This document shows positions 16,030 through 23,594 of a stretch of 39,213 bases of DNA, in pieces. A program made the position numbers and the translations under genes. The stretch is taken from assembly GCA_023388965.1 (NCBI GenBank), contig JAEWFF010000050.1:1-39213 (forward strand), written 5' to 3'. Each line of letters opens with the position of its first letter. Within the stretch, counting starts at the first letter, position 1. Source of the DNA: Pseudomonadota bacterium. Lineage in GTDB: Bacteria; Pseudomonadota; Alphaproteobacteria; Rhizobiales; Methylopilaceae. The notes under the pieces were generated by a model, which saw only the letters and a program-made list of their open reading frames with translations, had not been told where the DNA came from and did no database searches.

Positions 16030-17226
16030 TCAGGCGGCGAAGACCGGGCTTTTGGGAAGTTCCTCGACCGCCAGGCGCCGCGCCTCACGATCCAGTTCAA
16101 GCGCATCCTCCACGCTTTGAGGCGTCCTGACCAGCCCCTGCCCGTTCGCCTTTTCGATAACGGTTTCGACCAGTTGCGCGATGCCCGGAAAGCCGAGCTT
16201 GCGGTCCAGAAACGCGGCAACGGCGATCTCGTTCGCCGCGTTGAGCACGGTCGGCACCCCGCCTCCGGCATCGAGCGCCGCGAGCGCCAGCCGCAGCGCC
16301 GGGAAACGGCCATGATCGACCGGCTCAAAGGTGAGCGAGCCCACATTGGCCAGATCGAGCGGGGCGACATTGGTCACCAGCCGGTCCGGCCAGCCGAGGC
16401 AATGAGCGATGGGCACGCGCATATCCGGCGGAGCCAGCCCCGCGACCACCGAGCCGTCGGTGTAATTCACGAGGCCATGCACCACGGATTGCGGATGGAC
16501 GAGGACATCCAGCCGGTCGCTGCCGACCTTGAAAAGATGATGCGCCTCAATCAGTTCCAGGCCCTTGTTCATGAGGCTCGCGGAATCGATCGTGATCTTG
16601 CGCCCCATGGTCCAGGTCGGATGCTTGAGTGCGTGTTCGGGCGTCGCCGCCGCCATCTGCTCATGGCTCCAGGTGCGGAATGGGCCGCCCGACGCCGTCA
16701 GGATGATCTTCGCGACCTCCTTGGGCTTCCCGGCCGAAAGCGCCTGCGTGATGGCGTTGTGTTCGCTGTCGACCGCGAGAATCTCGGCACCCGCGTCCGC
16801 CGCCTCGCGCATGAAGGCATCGCCGGCGCAGACGAGGCATTCCTTGTTGGCCAGCGCGATCATGCCGCCCCGGCGCACGGCCGCAATCGTCGGCTTCAGG
16901 CCGGCGGCGCCCGCAATGGCGCCGAGCGTCCAGTCGACCGGTCGCGTGGCGGCCTCGCACATCGCGTCCTCGCCGGCAGCGGCCTCGATGCGCGAACCTT
17001 CAAGATATTCCTGCAAATCATTGTAGGAATTGGGGTTCGAGACGATGGCGATCTTCGCCTTCAGGGCCTTGGCGACATCGGCCAGCGCCTTGGCGTCGTT
17101 GCCGGAGGCCACGGCCTCGACCTCGAAACGGCCCGGCGCGGCCAGCAGCAGATCCACGGTCGAACGGCCGATCGAGCCCGTCGCGCCGAGCAGCGTCACC
17201 GTCCTCTTCACAGATTGGTTCACCAC
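16030..17226 (-). CDS. dxr: 1-deoxy-D-xylulose-5-phosphate reductoisomerase
   Basis: This 398-aa enzyme makes MEP from DXP with NADPH, the committed step of the non-mevalonate isoprenoid pathway that feeds undecaprenyl phosphate and quinones. The NADPH-binding loop is LLGATGSIGRST (residues 12-23). The metal ligands Asp153 and Glu155 lie in AVDSEHNAI, and the flexible active-site loop includes ASGGPFRTW and HPTWTMGRKITIDSASLMNKGLE. The frame begins with a GTG at 17226 that overlaps the cdsA end by seven bases; nearby GTGs at 17223 and 17211 could also be used. Confidence 0.97.
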   Translation of the reverse strand: MVNQSVKRTVTLLGATGSIGRSTVDLLLAAPGRFEVEAVASGNDAKALADVAKALKAKIAIVSNPNSYNDLQEYLEGSRIEAAAGEDAMCEAATRPVDWTLGAIAGAAGLKPTIAAVRRGGMIALANKECLVCAGDAFMREAADAGAEILAVDSEHNAITQALSAGKPKEVAKIILTASGGPFRTWSHEQMAAATPEHALKHPTWTMGRKITIDSASLMNKGLELIEAHHLFKVGSDRLDVLVHPQSVVHGLVNYTDGSVVAGLAPPDMRVPIAHCLGWPDRLVTNVAPLDLANVGSLTFEPVDHGRFPALRLALAALDAGGGVPTVLNAANEIAVAAFLDRKLGFPGIAQLVETVIEKANGQGLVRTPQSVEDALELDREARRLAVEELPKSPVFAA

Positions 17227-17906
17227 ATCAGAACTCCGCGTCCGGCCGCATCCAGTCCGCCGCGCCCGACCCCGATCAGAAGGGCGAACAGACCGGCCAG
17301 CACAAAGCCGTCTAGCCTGTCCATCAGACCGCCATGGCCGGGGATCAGCTTGCCGCTATCCTTTACCCCAAAACGGCGTTTGAGAGAGGATTCAAAAAGA
17401 TCGCCGCCCTGGCTGAGAACGGCTGCGAAGAGGCTGACCAGAGCGACCGGCAGGAGAGTCGGCACGCCGGCCGCTACCGCGACCCCCGTGCCCGCAGCCA
17501 CGGCGAAGGCCGTGCCGCCGATAAAGCCCGACCATGTCTTTTTCGGCGACACCGCCGGCCAGAGCTTCGGCCCGCCAATGGTCCGCCCGCAGAAATAGGC
17601 CATCACATCGCTGCCCCAGACCACGGCGAACAGCCAGAACACGGCGGTGAGCCCAAGCTCGGTGTCCATGCGCAGCACGACCGGCGCGGCGAGCACAATG
17701 GCCGCGTAAATGAGGCCCGGAAGGGCCCAGCCCATGCTGCCGCGTGTCAGCTTCCACCATTCGAGGAAGATGCCGATAGCGGCCGCGAGCCAGAACAGGA
17801 AAAAGACGATACCACCCACCCACGCAGCGAACAGCGCGACGGCAGCCATGACGATTCCGGAGAGGATGCGGGTTTGCAGTTCGGAGCTTTTGCGCGCACC
17901 CGCCAT
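17220..17906 (-). CDS. cdsA: Phosphatidate cytidylyltransferase
   Basis: This 228-aa integral membrane enzyme makes CDP-diacylglycerol from phosphatidate and CTP, the branch point of phospholipid synthesis. Six or more membrane helices are visible. The C-terminal CdsA signature includes SPKKTWSGFIGG, then SQGGDLFESSLKRRFGVKDSG, and PGHGGLMDRLDG. It is on the short side for the family (often 265-285 aa) because the N-terminus is compact. The ATG at 17906 lies one base after the uppS stop; codons further upstream in this frame fall inside uppS. Confidence 0.94.
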   Translation of the reverse strand: MAGARKSSELQTRILSGIVMAAVALFAAWVGGIVFFLFWLAAAIGIFLEWWKLTRGSMGWALPGLIYAAIVLAAPVVLRMDTELGLTAVFWLFAVVWGSDVMAYFCGRTIGGPKLWPAVSPKKTWSGFIGGTAFAVAAGTGVAVAAGVPTLLPVALVSLFAAVLSQGGDLFESSLKRRFGVKDSGKLIPGHGGLMDRLDGFVLAGLFALLIGVGRGGLDAAGRGVLMW

Positions 17907-17907
17907 G

Positions 17908-18666
17908 TCAGCGCGCCGCCTCAAGCCCGCCGAAGCGCCGCTCGCGGCCCTGGAACTCGGCGATGGCGCGCTCCAGCGAGCCACGGTCGAATTCCGGCCA
18001 GTGCTCCGGCAGGAACACGAATTCGGCATAGGCCGCCTGCCAGAGGAGGAAATTGGACAGCCGCTTTTCGCCCGAAGTGCGGATGACGAGATCGGGATCG
18101 GGAATGCCGGCGGTAGCGAGCCCCCGCTCGATCCGATCCGGCGTGATGTCGCCCGGTGCGATGCGGCCGGCGGCAACGTCCTGCGCCAGAGCCTGCATGG
18201 CGCGCGCGATTTCCTGCCGCGCGCCGTAATTGAAGGCGACGATCAGATCGAGCTTTGTGTTGCCGCGCGTGAGATTCTCGCACTCCTCGATCAGAGCGCG
18301 GATATCGGGTTCGAGCCCCTCGCGCTCGCCGATGATGCGCACGCGCACATTGGCCCTGTGCAGTTCGGCCAGATCCTCGCGCACGAAGCGGCGCATGAGG
18401 TTCATCAGATCGAGGATTTCGCTTTTCGGCCGCGTCCAGTTCTCGGACGAGAAGCTGTAGAGCGTGAGATATTTCACCCCGATTTCGCCGGCCGCGCGGA
18501 TCGTGCGGCGCACCGCCTCGACACCGCGCCGATGGCCTTCCACGCGCGGCAGGCCGCGCGCGGACGCCCAGCGCCCATTGCCGTCCATGATGATGGCGAC
18601 ATGGGCCGGCACGGCCATGCTTCCGCCGGGCGGGGCCTCGAGGGCCTTGCGTTCGATCGCTGTCAT
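17908..18666 (-). CDS. uppS: Undecaprenyl diphosphate synthase (cis-prenyltransferase)
   Basis: This 252-aa cytoplasmic enzyme extends farnesyl diphosphate with eight isopentenyl units to form the C55 carrier used for peptidoglycan and O-antigen. The catalytic Asp28 is in IIMDGNGRWA. Further family motifs are GHRRGVEAVRR, LTLYSFSSENWTRP, FNYGARQEI and LVIRTSGEKRLSNFLLWQAAYAEF. It lies 26 bp after frr and almost touches cdsA, so the three are probably co-transcribed. Confidence 0.96.
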   Translation of the reverse strand: MTAIERKALEAPPGGSMAVPAHVAIIMDGNGRWASARGLPRVEGHRRGVEAVRRTIRAAGEIGVKYLTLYSFSSENWTRPKSEILDLMNLMRRFVREDLAELHRANVRVRIIGEREGLEPDIRALIEECENLTRGNTKLDLIVAFNYGARQEIARAMQALAQDVAAGRIAPGDITPDRIERGLATAGIPDPDLVIRTSGEKRLSNFLLWQAAYAEFVFLPEHWPEFDRGSLERAIAEFQGRERRFGGLEAAR

Positions 18667-18692
18667 CCGTCCGGCGAAAACCTCTCTGGTCC

Positions 18693-19256
18693 TCAGACCT
18701 GGGTGATCTCTTTTTCCTTGGCCGCGAGCATCTGGTCGATCTCGCCGATGGCGGCGTCCGTTTCCTTCTGCACGGCGTCGGAATCGCGGCGCTCATCGTC
18801 CTCGGTGATGTCGCCGTCCTTCTGCAGCTTCTTCAGGAGATCGATGCCGTCGCGCCGCACATGGCGCACGGCGATGCGCGCCTGCTCAGCATATTTGTGG
18901 CCGACCTTGACGAGTTCCTGACGGCGCTCGGCGTTCAGTTCCGGGATCGGAATGCGCAGAAGCTGGCCTTCGGTGATGGGATTGAGACCCAGATTGGCTT
19001 CGCGGATTGCGCGCTCGACGGCGCCGACCATGCTCTTGTCCCAGACCTGCACCGACAGCATGCGCGATTCCGGCACGCTGATGGACGCCACCTGCGTGAG
19101 CGGCATCTGCGAACCATAGGCCTCGACATTGACGGGCTCGAGCATGCCCGCCGAAGCGCGGCCCGTGCGCAGGCCGGCAAGCTCGGATTTCAGCACGGAT
19201 ACCGCGCCGGCCATGCGGCGCCTGATCTCGGCGATTTCGAAAGAAGCGGCTGCCAT
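18693..19256 (-). CDS. frr: Ribosome recycling factor
   Basis: This 187-aa tRNA-shaped protein splits the post-termination ribosome with EF-G. The conserved N-terminal helix includes LRTGRASAGMLEPVNVEAYGSQMPLTQVASI, with the usual IPIPELNAERRQELVK and HKYAEQARIAVRHVRRDG in the three-helix bundle. The length is the family norm (185-187 aa). It lies 60 bp after pyrH and 26 bp before uppS. The rpsB-tsf-pyrH-frr order is conserved in most bacteria. Confidence 0.97.
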   Translation of the reverse strand: MAAASFEIAEIRRRMAGAVSVLKSELAGLRTGRASAGMLEPVNVEAYGSQMPLTQVASISVPESRMLSVQVWDKSMVGAVERAIREANLGLNPITEGQLLRIPIPELNAERRQELVKVGHKYAEQARIAVRHVRRDGIDLLKKLQKDGDITEDDERRDSDAVQKETDAAIGEIDQMLAAKEKEITQV

Positions 19257-19316
19257 TGGTGCGGTCTCCCCCTGTCCCGGCTGTTCCAGCAGGGCCGATT
19301 GTTCAAGCGGGAGGTC

Positions 19317-20033
19317 TCAGGCGCCGACGAGCGTGCCGCGCCCTGTGCCCATGACCGCAGCCTGTATCGACCCCGGTTCGTGAATCGAGAACACGATTAC
19401 CGGAATACGGTTCTCGCGGGCAAGGGCGAAAGCCGCCGCATCCATTACCTTGAGATCGCGGGCAAGCGCCTCGTCGAACGAGACTTTGTCGTAACGCGTG
19501 GCGTTGCGGTCGATCTTCGGGTCCGCCGTGTAGACACCGTCGACATTTGTGGCCTTCAGCAGCACCTCGCAACTCATCTCGGCGGCGCGAAGGGCCGCGG
19601 CCGTATCCGTCGTGAAGAACGGATTGCCGGTGCCGGCGGCGAAGATCATGACATGGCCGCGCTCGAAATGGCGCAGCGCCGACTGGCGGGTGAACGTCTC
19701 GCAGATGGCCGGCATGTCGAGCGCCGACATGACGCGGGCCGTGGCGCCCTGCCGCTCGATGCTTGCGCCGAGCGCCAGCGCGTTCATGACGGTCGCGAGC
19801 ATGCCCATATAGTCGCCGGTCGCGCGGTCGATGCCGCTGGCGGCGACCTGGACACCACGGAAGATATTGCCGCCGCCGACGACCAGCGCGACCTCGACGC
19901 CCTGCGAACGCAGCGAGACGATGTCGGCGGCGACGCGGTCCACGGTGGCGGGATCGAGGCCAAAGGGGGCGCTGCCCATCAGCGCCTCACCCGAAATCTT
20001 GACGAGCACGCGCTTGTAGAGCGGTTTCGCCAT
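19317..20033 (-). CDS. pyrH: Uridylate (UMP) kinase
   Basis: This 238-aa hexameric kinase of the amino-acid-kinase fold phosphorylates UMP to UDP, in bacteria usually activated by GTP and inhibited by UTP. The N-terminal phosphate-binding lysine and loop are VLVKISGEALMG, followed by VVGGGNIFRG and, towards the C-terminus, KATNVDGVYTADPKIDRNATRYDKVSF. The ATG is at 20033, 27 bp after tsf. Its UDP feeds the UDP-GlcNAc used by the lipid A enzymes encoded downstream. Confidence 0.97.
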   Translation of the reverse strand: MAKPLYKRVLVKISGEALMGSAPFGLDPATVDRVAADIVSLRSQGVEVALVVGGGNIFRGVQVAASGIDRATGDYMGMLATVMNALALGASIERQGATARVMSALDMPAICETFTRQSALRHFERGHVMIFAAGTGNPFFTTDTAAALRAAEMSCEVLLKATNVDGVYTADPKIDRNATRYDKVSFDEALARDLKVMDAAAFALARENRIPVIVFSIHEPGSIQAAVMGTGRGTLVGA

Positions 20034-20060
20034 GTTTTTCTCCGACCGGTACGCGTGCTC

Positions 20061-20984
20061 TCAGCGGGTTCCGGCGGCCGCCGCGACTTCAGCGGCGAAG
20101 TCGCTTTCTTCCTTCTCGACGCCCTCGCCCAGCGCGAAGCGCACGAAACCGGCGACCTTGACCGGCGCGCCGACCTGGCCCTCGGCTTCCTTGACGGCCT
20201 GGCCGACGGTCTTGGAACCGTCATGCACATAGGCCTGATCGAGCAGGGTCACTTCCTTGAAGTAGCTCTTAAGGCCCGATTCGGCGATCTTGTCCTGCAC
20301 ATTGGCGGGCTTGCCCTGGTGCTTTTCCAGAAGGATCGCCTTTTCGCGCTCGATCGTCGCCGCATCGATGCCGGACGAATCGACCGCGAGCGGGTTCATG
20401 GCGGCGACATGCATGGCGATGCCGCGGCCGAGCGCCGCCAGCTTGTCGGTATCGCCCGTCGATTCGAGCGCAACCAGAACGCCGATGCGGCCAAGGCCGT
20501 CGGTGACGGCGCCGTGGACATAGGTGGCGATCACGCCATCCGAAACGACGAGTTTCGTCGCGCGGCGCAGCGTCATGTTCTCGCCGATGGTCGCGATCAG
20601 CTCGTTGAGCTTGTCCTTCAGCGGCATCGTGCCGCCGGGGAAATGCGCGGCTTCGATGGCCGCAACCGTGCCGTCCGTGTTGAGCGCGACCTTGGCGGCC
20701 TCGCGCACGAACGCCTGGAAATCCGGATTGCGGGCGACGAAGTCGGTCTCGGAATTGATCTCGACGGCGGTCGCCGTCTTGCCCGAGCTTTCCACCGCGA
20801 CAAGGCCTTCGGCGGCGACGCGGCCGGCCTTCTTGGCGGCCTTGGCAAGGCCCTTCTTGCGCAGCCAGTCGATCGCGGCCTCGATATCGCCACCGGTTTC
20901 CTGGAGCGCGGCCTTGCAATCCATCATGCCCGCGCCCGTCTTGTCGCGCAGTTCCTTGACCAGCGCAGCGGTGATCTCGGCCAT
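20061..20984 (-). CDS. tsf: Translation elongation factor Ts
   Basis: This 307-aa guanine-nucleotide exchange factor recycles EF-Tu-GDP. The N-terminal UBA-like domain holds VKELRDKTGAGMMDCKAALQ, and the core carries the EF-Tu-contacting NSETDFVARNPDFQAFV (TDFV motif). The length agrees with other alphaproteobacterial EF-Ts proteins. The ATG at 20984 is chosen because homology begins at MAEITAALVKELR; the open frame upstream lies in the spacer. It follows rpsB after 64 bp. Confidence 0.97.
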   Translation of the reverse strand: MAEITAALVKELRDKTGAGMMDCKAALQETGGDIEAAIDWLRKKGLAKAAKKAGRVAAEGLVAVESSGKTATAVEINSETDFVARNPDFQAFVREAAKVALNTDGTVAAIEAAHFPGGTMPLKDKLNELIATIGENMTLRRATKLVVSDGVIATYVHGAVTDGLGRIGVLVALESTGDTDKLAALGRGIAMHVAAMNPLAVDSSGIDAATIEREKAILLEKHQGKPANVQDKIAESGLKSYFKEVTLLDQAYVHDGSKTVGQAVKEAEGQVGAPVKVAGFVRFALGEGVEKEESDFAAEVAAAAGTR

Positions 20985-21009
20985 ATCGTCCTCGTCAGAA
21001 TATGAGTGA

Positions 21010-21034
21010 GCGCGCGGGTTTCTCACCCGCGCGC
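21010..21034. other. Hairpin between rpsB and tsf
   Basis: GCGCGCGGGT (21010-21019) and ACCCGCGCGC (21025-21034) form a perfect 10-bp GC stem with a 5-base loop in the 64-bp rpsB-tsf spacer. No T-run follows on the minus strand, so it is more likely a partial attenuator or mRNA-stabilising structure than a full terminator. Confidence 0.55.
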
Positions 21035-21048
21035 ATGTCAATACGATG

Positions 21049-22074
21049 TCAGGCGACGGCGAGTTCGCGCGCCTGGGTGGCCCAGCCGGCGACCTTGCCG
21101 CCGGCCTTCAGCTCACCATCGACATCCGTCGCTTCGCCCTCGTTGAGCGCGGCAAGCTGCCAGTAATGGAAGATGCCGTAATCGTTCAGCTTCTTCTCAA
21201 GCTGCGGACCGACGCCCGTCAGCTTGGTCAGATCGTCCGGCGCACCGCGCGGGGCGGCGAGCTTTACGAAAACGTCTGTGCTCGTCGAAGCTTCGGTGCT
21301 CTCCGGAGCAGCAGCGGCGGGAATCTCCTCGACAATGACCGGCTCTTCGGCGGCGCCGAGATCCATGCCGGCGCTGCCCTGCGCGCGGCCGATGCCGTCG
21401 ACCGCGGCGCGGGCGATGAGATCGCAGATCAGGACGATCGCGCGGCCCGCATCGTCGTTACCCGGGATCGGATAGGTGATGCCGTCGGGATCGCAGTTGG
21501 AATCGACAAGGGCTGCGACCGGAATGCCCAGACGCTGCGCTTCCTTGATCGCGATCTGCTCCTTGTTGGTGTCGATCACGAACAAAAGGTCCGGCAGGCC
21601 GCCCATATCGCGGATGCCGCCGAGCGCACGATCCAGCTTTTCCTTTTCGCGCGAGAGCGTCAGGCGCTCCTTCTTCGTGAAGCCCTTGCCTTCGCCCTGT
21701 CCGGACAGGAGCTCGTCGAGCTTGCGCAGGCGCGCAATCGAATTGGACATCGTCTTCCAGTTCGTCAGCATGCCGCCGAGCCAGCGCGAATTGACGTAGT
21801 ACTGCGCCGAACGCTTGGCTGCATCCGCGACATGTTCCTGCGCCTGGCGCTTGGTGCCGACGAACAGGACGCGGCCGCCCTTGGCCACCGTGTCCGAAAT
21901 CTGCACGAGGGCCGCGTTCAGGAGCGGAACCGTCTGCGCCAGATCGAGAATATGGATGTTGTTGCGGGTGCCGAAAATGTACTGCGCCATTTTCGGGTTC
22001 CAGCGATGGGCCTGATGGCCGAAATGCACGCCCGCTTCGAGGAGCGCGCGCAGGGATACTTCTGGAAGAGCCAT
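21049..22074 (-). CDS. rpsB: 30S ribosomal protein S2 with C-terminal extension
   Basis: This 341-aa protein has the whole S2 core (residues 1 to about 235: ALLEAGVHFGHQAHRWNPKM, VNSRWLGGMLTNWKT, LPDLLFVIDTNKEQIAIKEA, YPIPGNDDAGRAI). S2 joins the 30S subunit late and helps anchor S1. The typical length is about 240 aa. The extra 100 residues comprise an Ala/Glu-rich acidic linker (about 240-275) and a helix-hairpin-helix-like module (279-312, LTKLTGVGPQLEKKLNDYGI). Such extensions are known in rhizobial S2. The ATG at 22074 is chosen by homology; the frame runs upstream into the promoter. Confidence 0.96.
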   Translation of the reverse strand: MALPEVSLRALLEAGVHFGHQAHRWNPKMAQYIFGTRNNIHILDLAQTVPLLNAALVQISDTVAKGGRVLFVGTKRQAQEHVADAAKRSAQYYVNSRWLGGMLTNWKTMSNSIARLRKLDELLSGQGEGKGFTKKERLTLSREKEKLDRALGGIRDMGGLPDLLFVIDTNKEQIAIKEAQRLGIPVAALVDSNCDPDGITYPIPGNDDAGRAIVLICDLIARAAVDGIGRAQGSAGMDLGAAEEPVIVEEIPAAAAPESTEASTSTDVFVKLAAPRGAPDDLTKLTGVGPQLEKKLNDYGIFHYWQLAALNEGEATDVDGELKAGGKVAGWATQARELAVA

Positions 22075-22174
22075 TTTTACGTTTCTCCGGTTAGCCGCCG
22101 CGGATGTGAACCTCGTCGGGGACGAGGCACCGGGGATCGCCCGAAAGCGAATATCCGCGTGTGGAATGGGGCGG

Positions 22175-22203
22175 CTTATAGGGGATGCCGGCCAGAGTGG
22201 CAA
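22175..22203 (-). promoter_or_regulatory. Sigma70-type promoter of the rpsB operon
   Basis: On the minus strand TTGCCA (22203-22198) and TATAAG (22180-22175) are spaced by exactly 17 bases, close to the housekeeping consensus. They lie about 100 bp before the rpsB start, giving a leader long enough for S2 autoregulation. It is the best promoter match I see before the 14.7-kb minus-strand block. Confidence 0.7.
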
Positions 22204-22215
22204 GACGCCAGGTGT

Positions 22216-22369
22216 ATGTTCCGGGGTCGCGAAGCTGAGCCCGGAACATGCGATCCCTCATCCTGAGCCGCGCACGAAGTGCGCGTGTCGAAGGATGGTT
22301 GTAGATTCGGTGCTTGCCGCCATCCTTCGACGGCTCGTCGCTTCGCTCCGAGTCCGGCTCAGGATGAGG
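22216..22369. repeat. Composite repeat unit 1 with REPIN-like doublet
   Basis: The unit begins with a hairpin (ATGTTCCGGG, 22216-22225, with CCCGGAACAT, 22240-22249). A short CATGCGATC linker follows, then two facing REP-like repeats at 22256-22298 (CCTCATCCTGAG to CGAAGGATGG) and 22320-22369 (CCATCCTTCGAC to CAGGATGAGG). The spacer between the two repeats holds AGATTCGG. The layout is repeated at 22850-22995. Confidence 0.75.
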
Positions 22370-22453
22370 ATTGAGGGTTTGCGGCCGCTTACTGCGGCGC
22401 TCCGATCATCCGATTCCCCGCCCGTCCCGCGCGGTCTCAGCCACAGGCACCCG

Positions 22454-22510
22454 CCTCTCCCCGTTCACGGGGAGAGGCCGGCAGGCGCAAAGCGCCGCCG
22501 GGTGAGGGGC
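22454..22510. repeat. Second palindromic repeat family (CTCTCCCC type)
   Basis: A perfect 10-bp hairpin (CCTCTCCCCG, TTCA loop, CGGGGAGAGG, 22454-22477) is followed by a second one (GGCGC-AAA-GCGCC) and GGGTGAGGGGC. This combination is a repeat type common between genes in Rhizobiales and is unrelated in sequence to the CATCCTGAG family. Confidence 0.65.
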
Positions 22511-22619
22511 AAATTCAGTCTTCAGCGGATTTGGAGCCTCCACCTCCGGCCTCTCTCTCCCCTCCTGCCGAACGGCTGGGCAGCGCGACACCATCATTCC
22601 GGGTGGCGCGGCGGGCCTC

Positions 22620-22678
22620 CCCCTCATCCCGCTCGATGCTGCGCATCGAGTCGGCCTTCTCCCTCAAGGGGAGAAGGG
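22620..22678. repeat. Related CTTCTCCC-type repeat, opposite layout
   Basis: CCCCTCATCCCGCTCGATG is followed by a hairpin (CTCGATGC-TGC-GCATCGAG) and a second hairpin, CCTTCTCCC with GGGGAGAAGG around TCAA. It resembles the repeat at 22454-22510 with its modules in reverse order. Confidence 0.55.
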
Positions 22679-22708
22679 AGGACCGAGCTTGCGGCCTTCT
22701 TCAACGCC

Positions 22709-22754
22709 CATCATCCCGAGGAACTATGCGGCTAAATCGCGTCTCGAAGGATGG
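22709..22754. repeat. Degenerate REP-like repeat
   Basis: CATCATCCCGAGGA and, at the other end, GCGTCTCGAAGGATGG are clearly the termini of the CATCCTGAG family, but the inner hairpin is decayed and one end carries a CCT to CCC change. Confidence 0.5.
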
Positions 22755-22849
22755 CCGCAAGAAGACAATTGGAATCCCGCCCATTTCGGCCGGTTCTGGC
22801 ATAGTGCCCAAGGCGGCGCCGATCTATCGCCGCGACTGCGACGTATAGG

Positions 22850-22995
22850 TCCCGGGCTCCGCTTCGCGGCCCCGGCACATACGATCCTCATCCTGAGGAG
22901 GGCCGAAGGCCCGTCTCGAAGGATGGCAACAAATTCGGTTCTCTCCGCCATCCTTCGACACGGCTCGGCTTCGCCGAGTCCGGCTCAGGATGAAG
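22850..22995. repeat. Composite repeat unit 2 with REPIN-like doublet
   Basis: This copies the layout of 22216-22369: a CCGGG/CCCGG hairpin with an inner CCGC-TTC-GCGG, the linker CACATACGATC, a REP repeat at 22886-22926, a spacer with AAATTCGG, and an inverted REP repeat at 22948-22995. The inner stems of the REP repeats (GGGCC-GAA-GGCCC and GGCTCGGC-TTC-GCCGAGTCC) differ from unit 1 but remain paired. Confidence 0.75.
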
Positions 22996-23093
22996 GTTGG
23001 AGGATACGCATCCTCGCCACACCTCTTTCCTCGCCTGCTCAGATCCTCGCCTGCTCTGCCGCCACTCCTCCCGCCTATTCCCTTGTGCGCCCC

Positions 23094-23594
23094 CTACCAG
23101 GCCGCAGGGCGGCGGGGCAGCGTGCGCAGCAGCGACCAGGCAAGACCGAGCACGGCGAAACCGAGGATCACGGCGACGGGCAGGCCCTGATGCCAGACGA
23201 AGAACAGGCCCCCGACACAGAGCAGGATCACCGCCGGCGCCGTGACATAACGGCTGACTGGAGACGGCGGCGGCAGATTTTGCGGCAGCGCGTAGATCAC
23301 CGCGGCATTGAGCCCGATGGCGACGAGAACCACAGTCGCGGCAATCGGCAGGATGAAACGTTCCAGCGGCAGCCAGACTTCGGCGGTCAGCGTCGAGACC
23401 ATGCCGTAGACGATGAGGATGACGCCGAGCCAGGCGATGGCATGGCCGGCGATCTCGAACACGCCGAGGCTCTCCCTTGGAAAGCGAAAGCCGGCCCTCT
23501 TTACGCGGGCCGGCTTCTCAAGCTGCGGTTTCTCCGGTTCCGGCGTGCCGGCCGTCCCGCTTTCGACGGTTTCGGACGAGGTTTCCGTCATCAT
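23094..23594 (-). CDS. Small integral membrane protein of unknown function
   Basis: This is a 166-aa hypothetical protein that I do not recognise. A polar N-terminus rich in Glu, Thr and Pro (about 1-45, EPEKPQLEKPARVKRAG) is followed by four probable membrane helices (about 52-68, 80-102, 118-133 and 137-152). The C-terminus is basic (LLRTLPRRPAAW). Its ATG overlaps the dnaE stop (ATGATGA), so it is translated with dnaE. No signal peptide or catalytic motif is visible. Beyond it lies the repeat-filled region. Confidence 0.75.
   Translation of the reverse strand: MMTETSSETVESGTAGTPEPEKPQLEKPARVKRAGFRFPRESLGVFEIAGHAIAWLGVILIVYGMVSTLTAEVWLPLERFILPIAATVVLVAIGLNAAVIYALPQNLPPPSPVSRYVTAPAVILLCVGGLFFVWHQGLPVAVILGFAVLGLAWSLLRTLPRRPAAW

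Larger units (their letters stand above)
22204..23093. other. Repeat-filled region without a convincing gene
   Basis: Between the rpsB promoter and the 3' end of the dnaE transcript I find no ORF with recognisable protein sense. The region is a mosaic of at least two palindromic repeat families (listed separately), partly duplicated as two composite units. No tRNA, CRISPR or terminator with a T-run was seen. Open frames through it merely read the repeats. Confidence 0.7.

Noticed and set aside
18861..21005. A 714-codon plus-strand open frame opposite frr, pyrH and tsf
   Set aside because: It spans three well-supported genes and the spacers between them and has no recognisable protein motif.
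22216..22995. A CRISPR array
   Set aside because: Repeats differ in length and orientation, are palindromic in facing pairs, and the spacers are short and related to each other; no cas genes are near.
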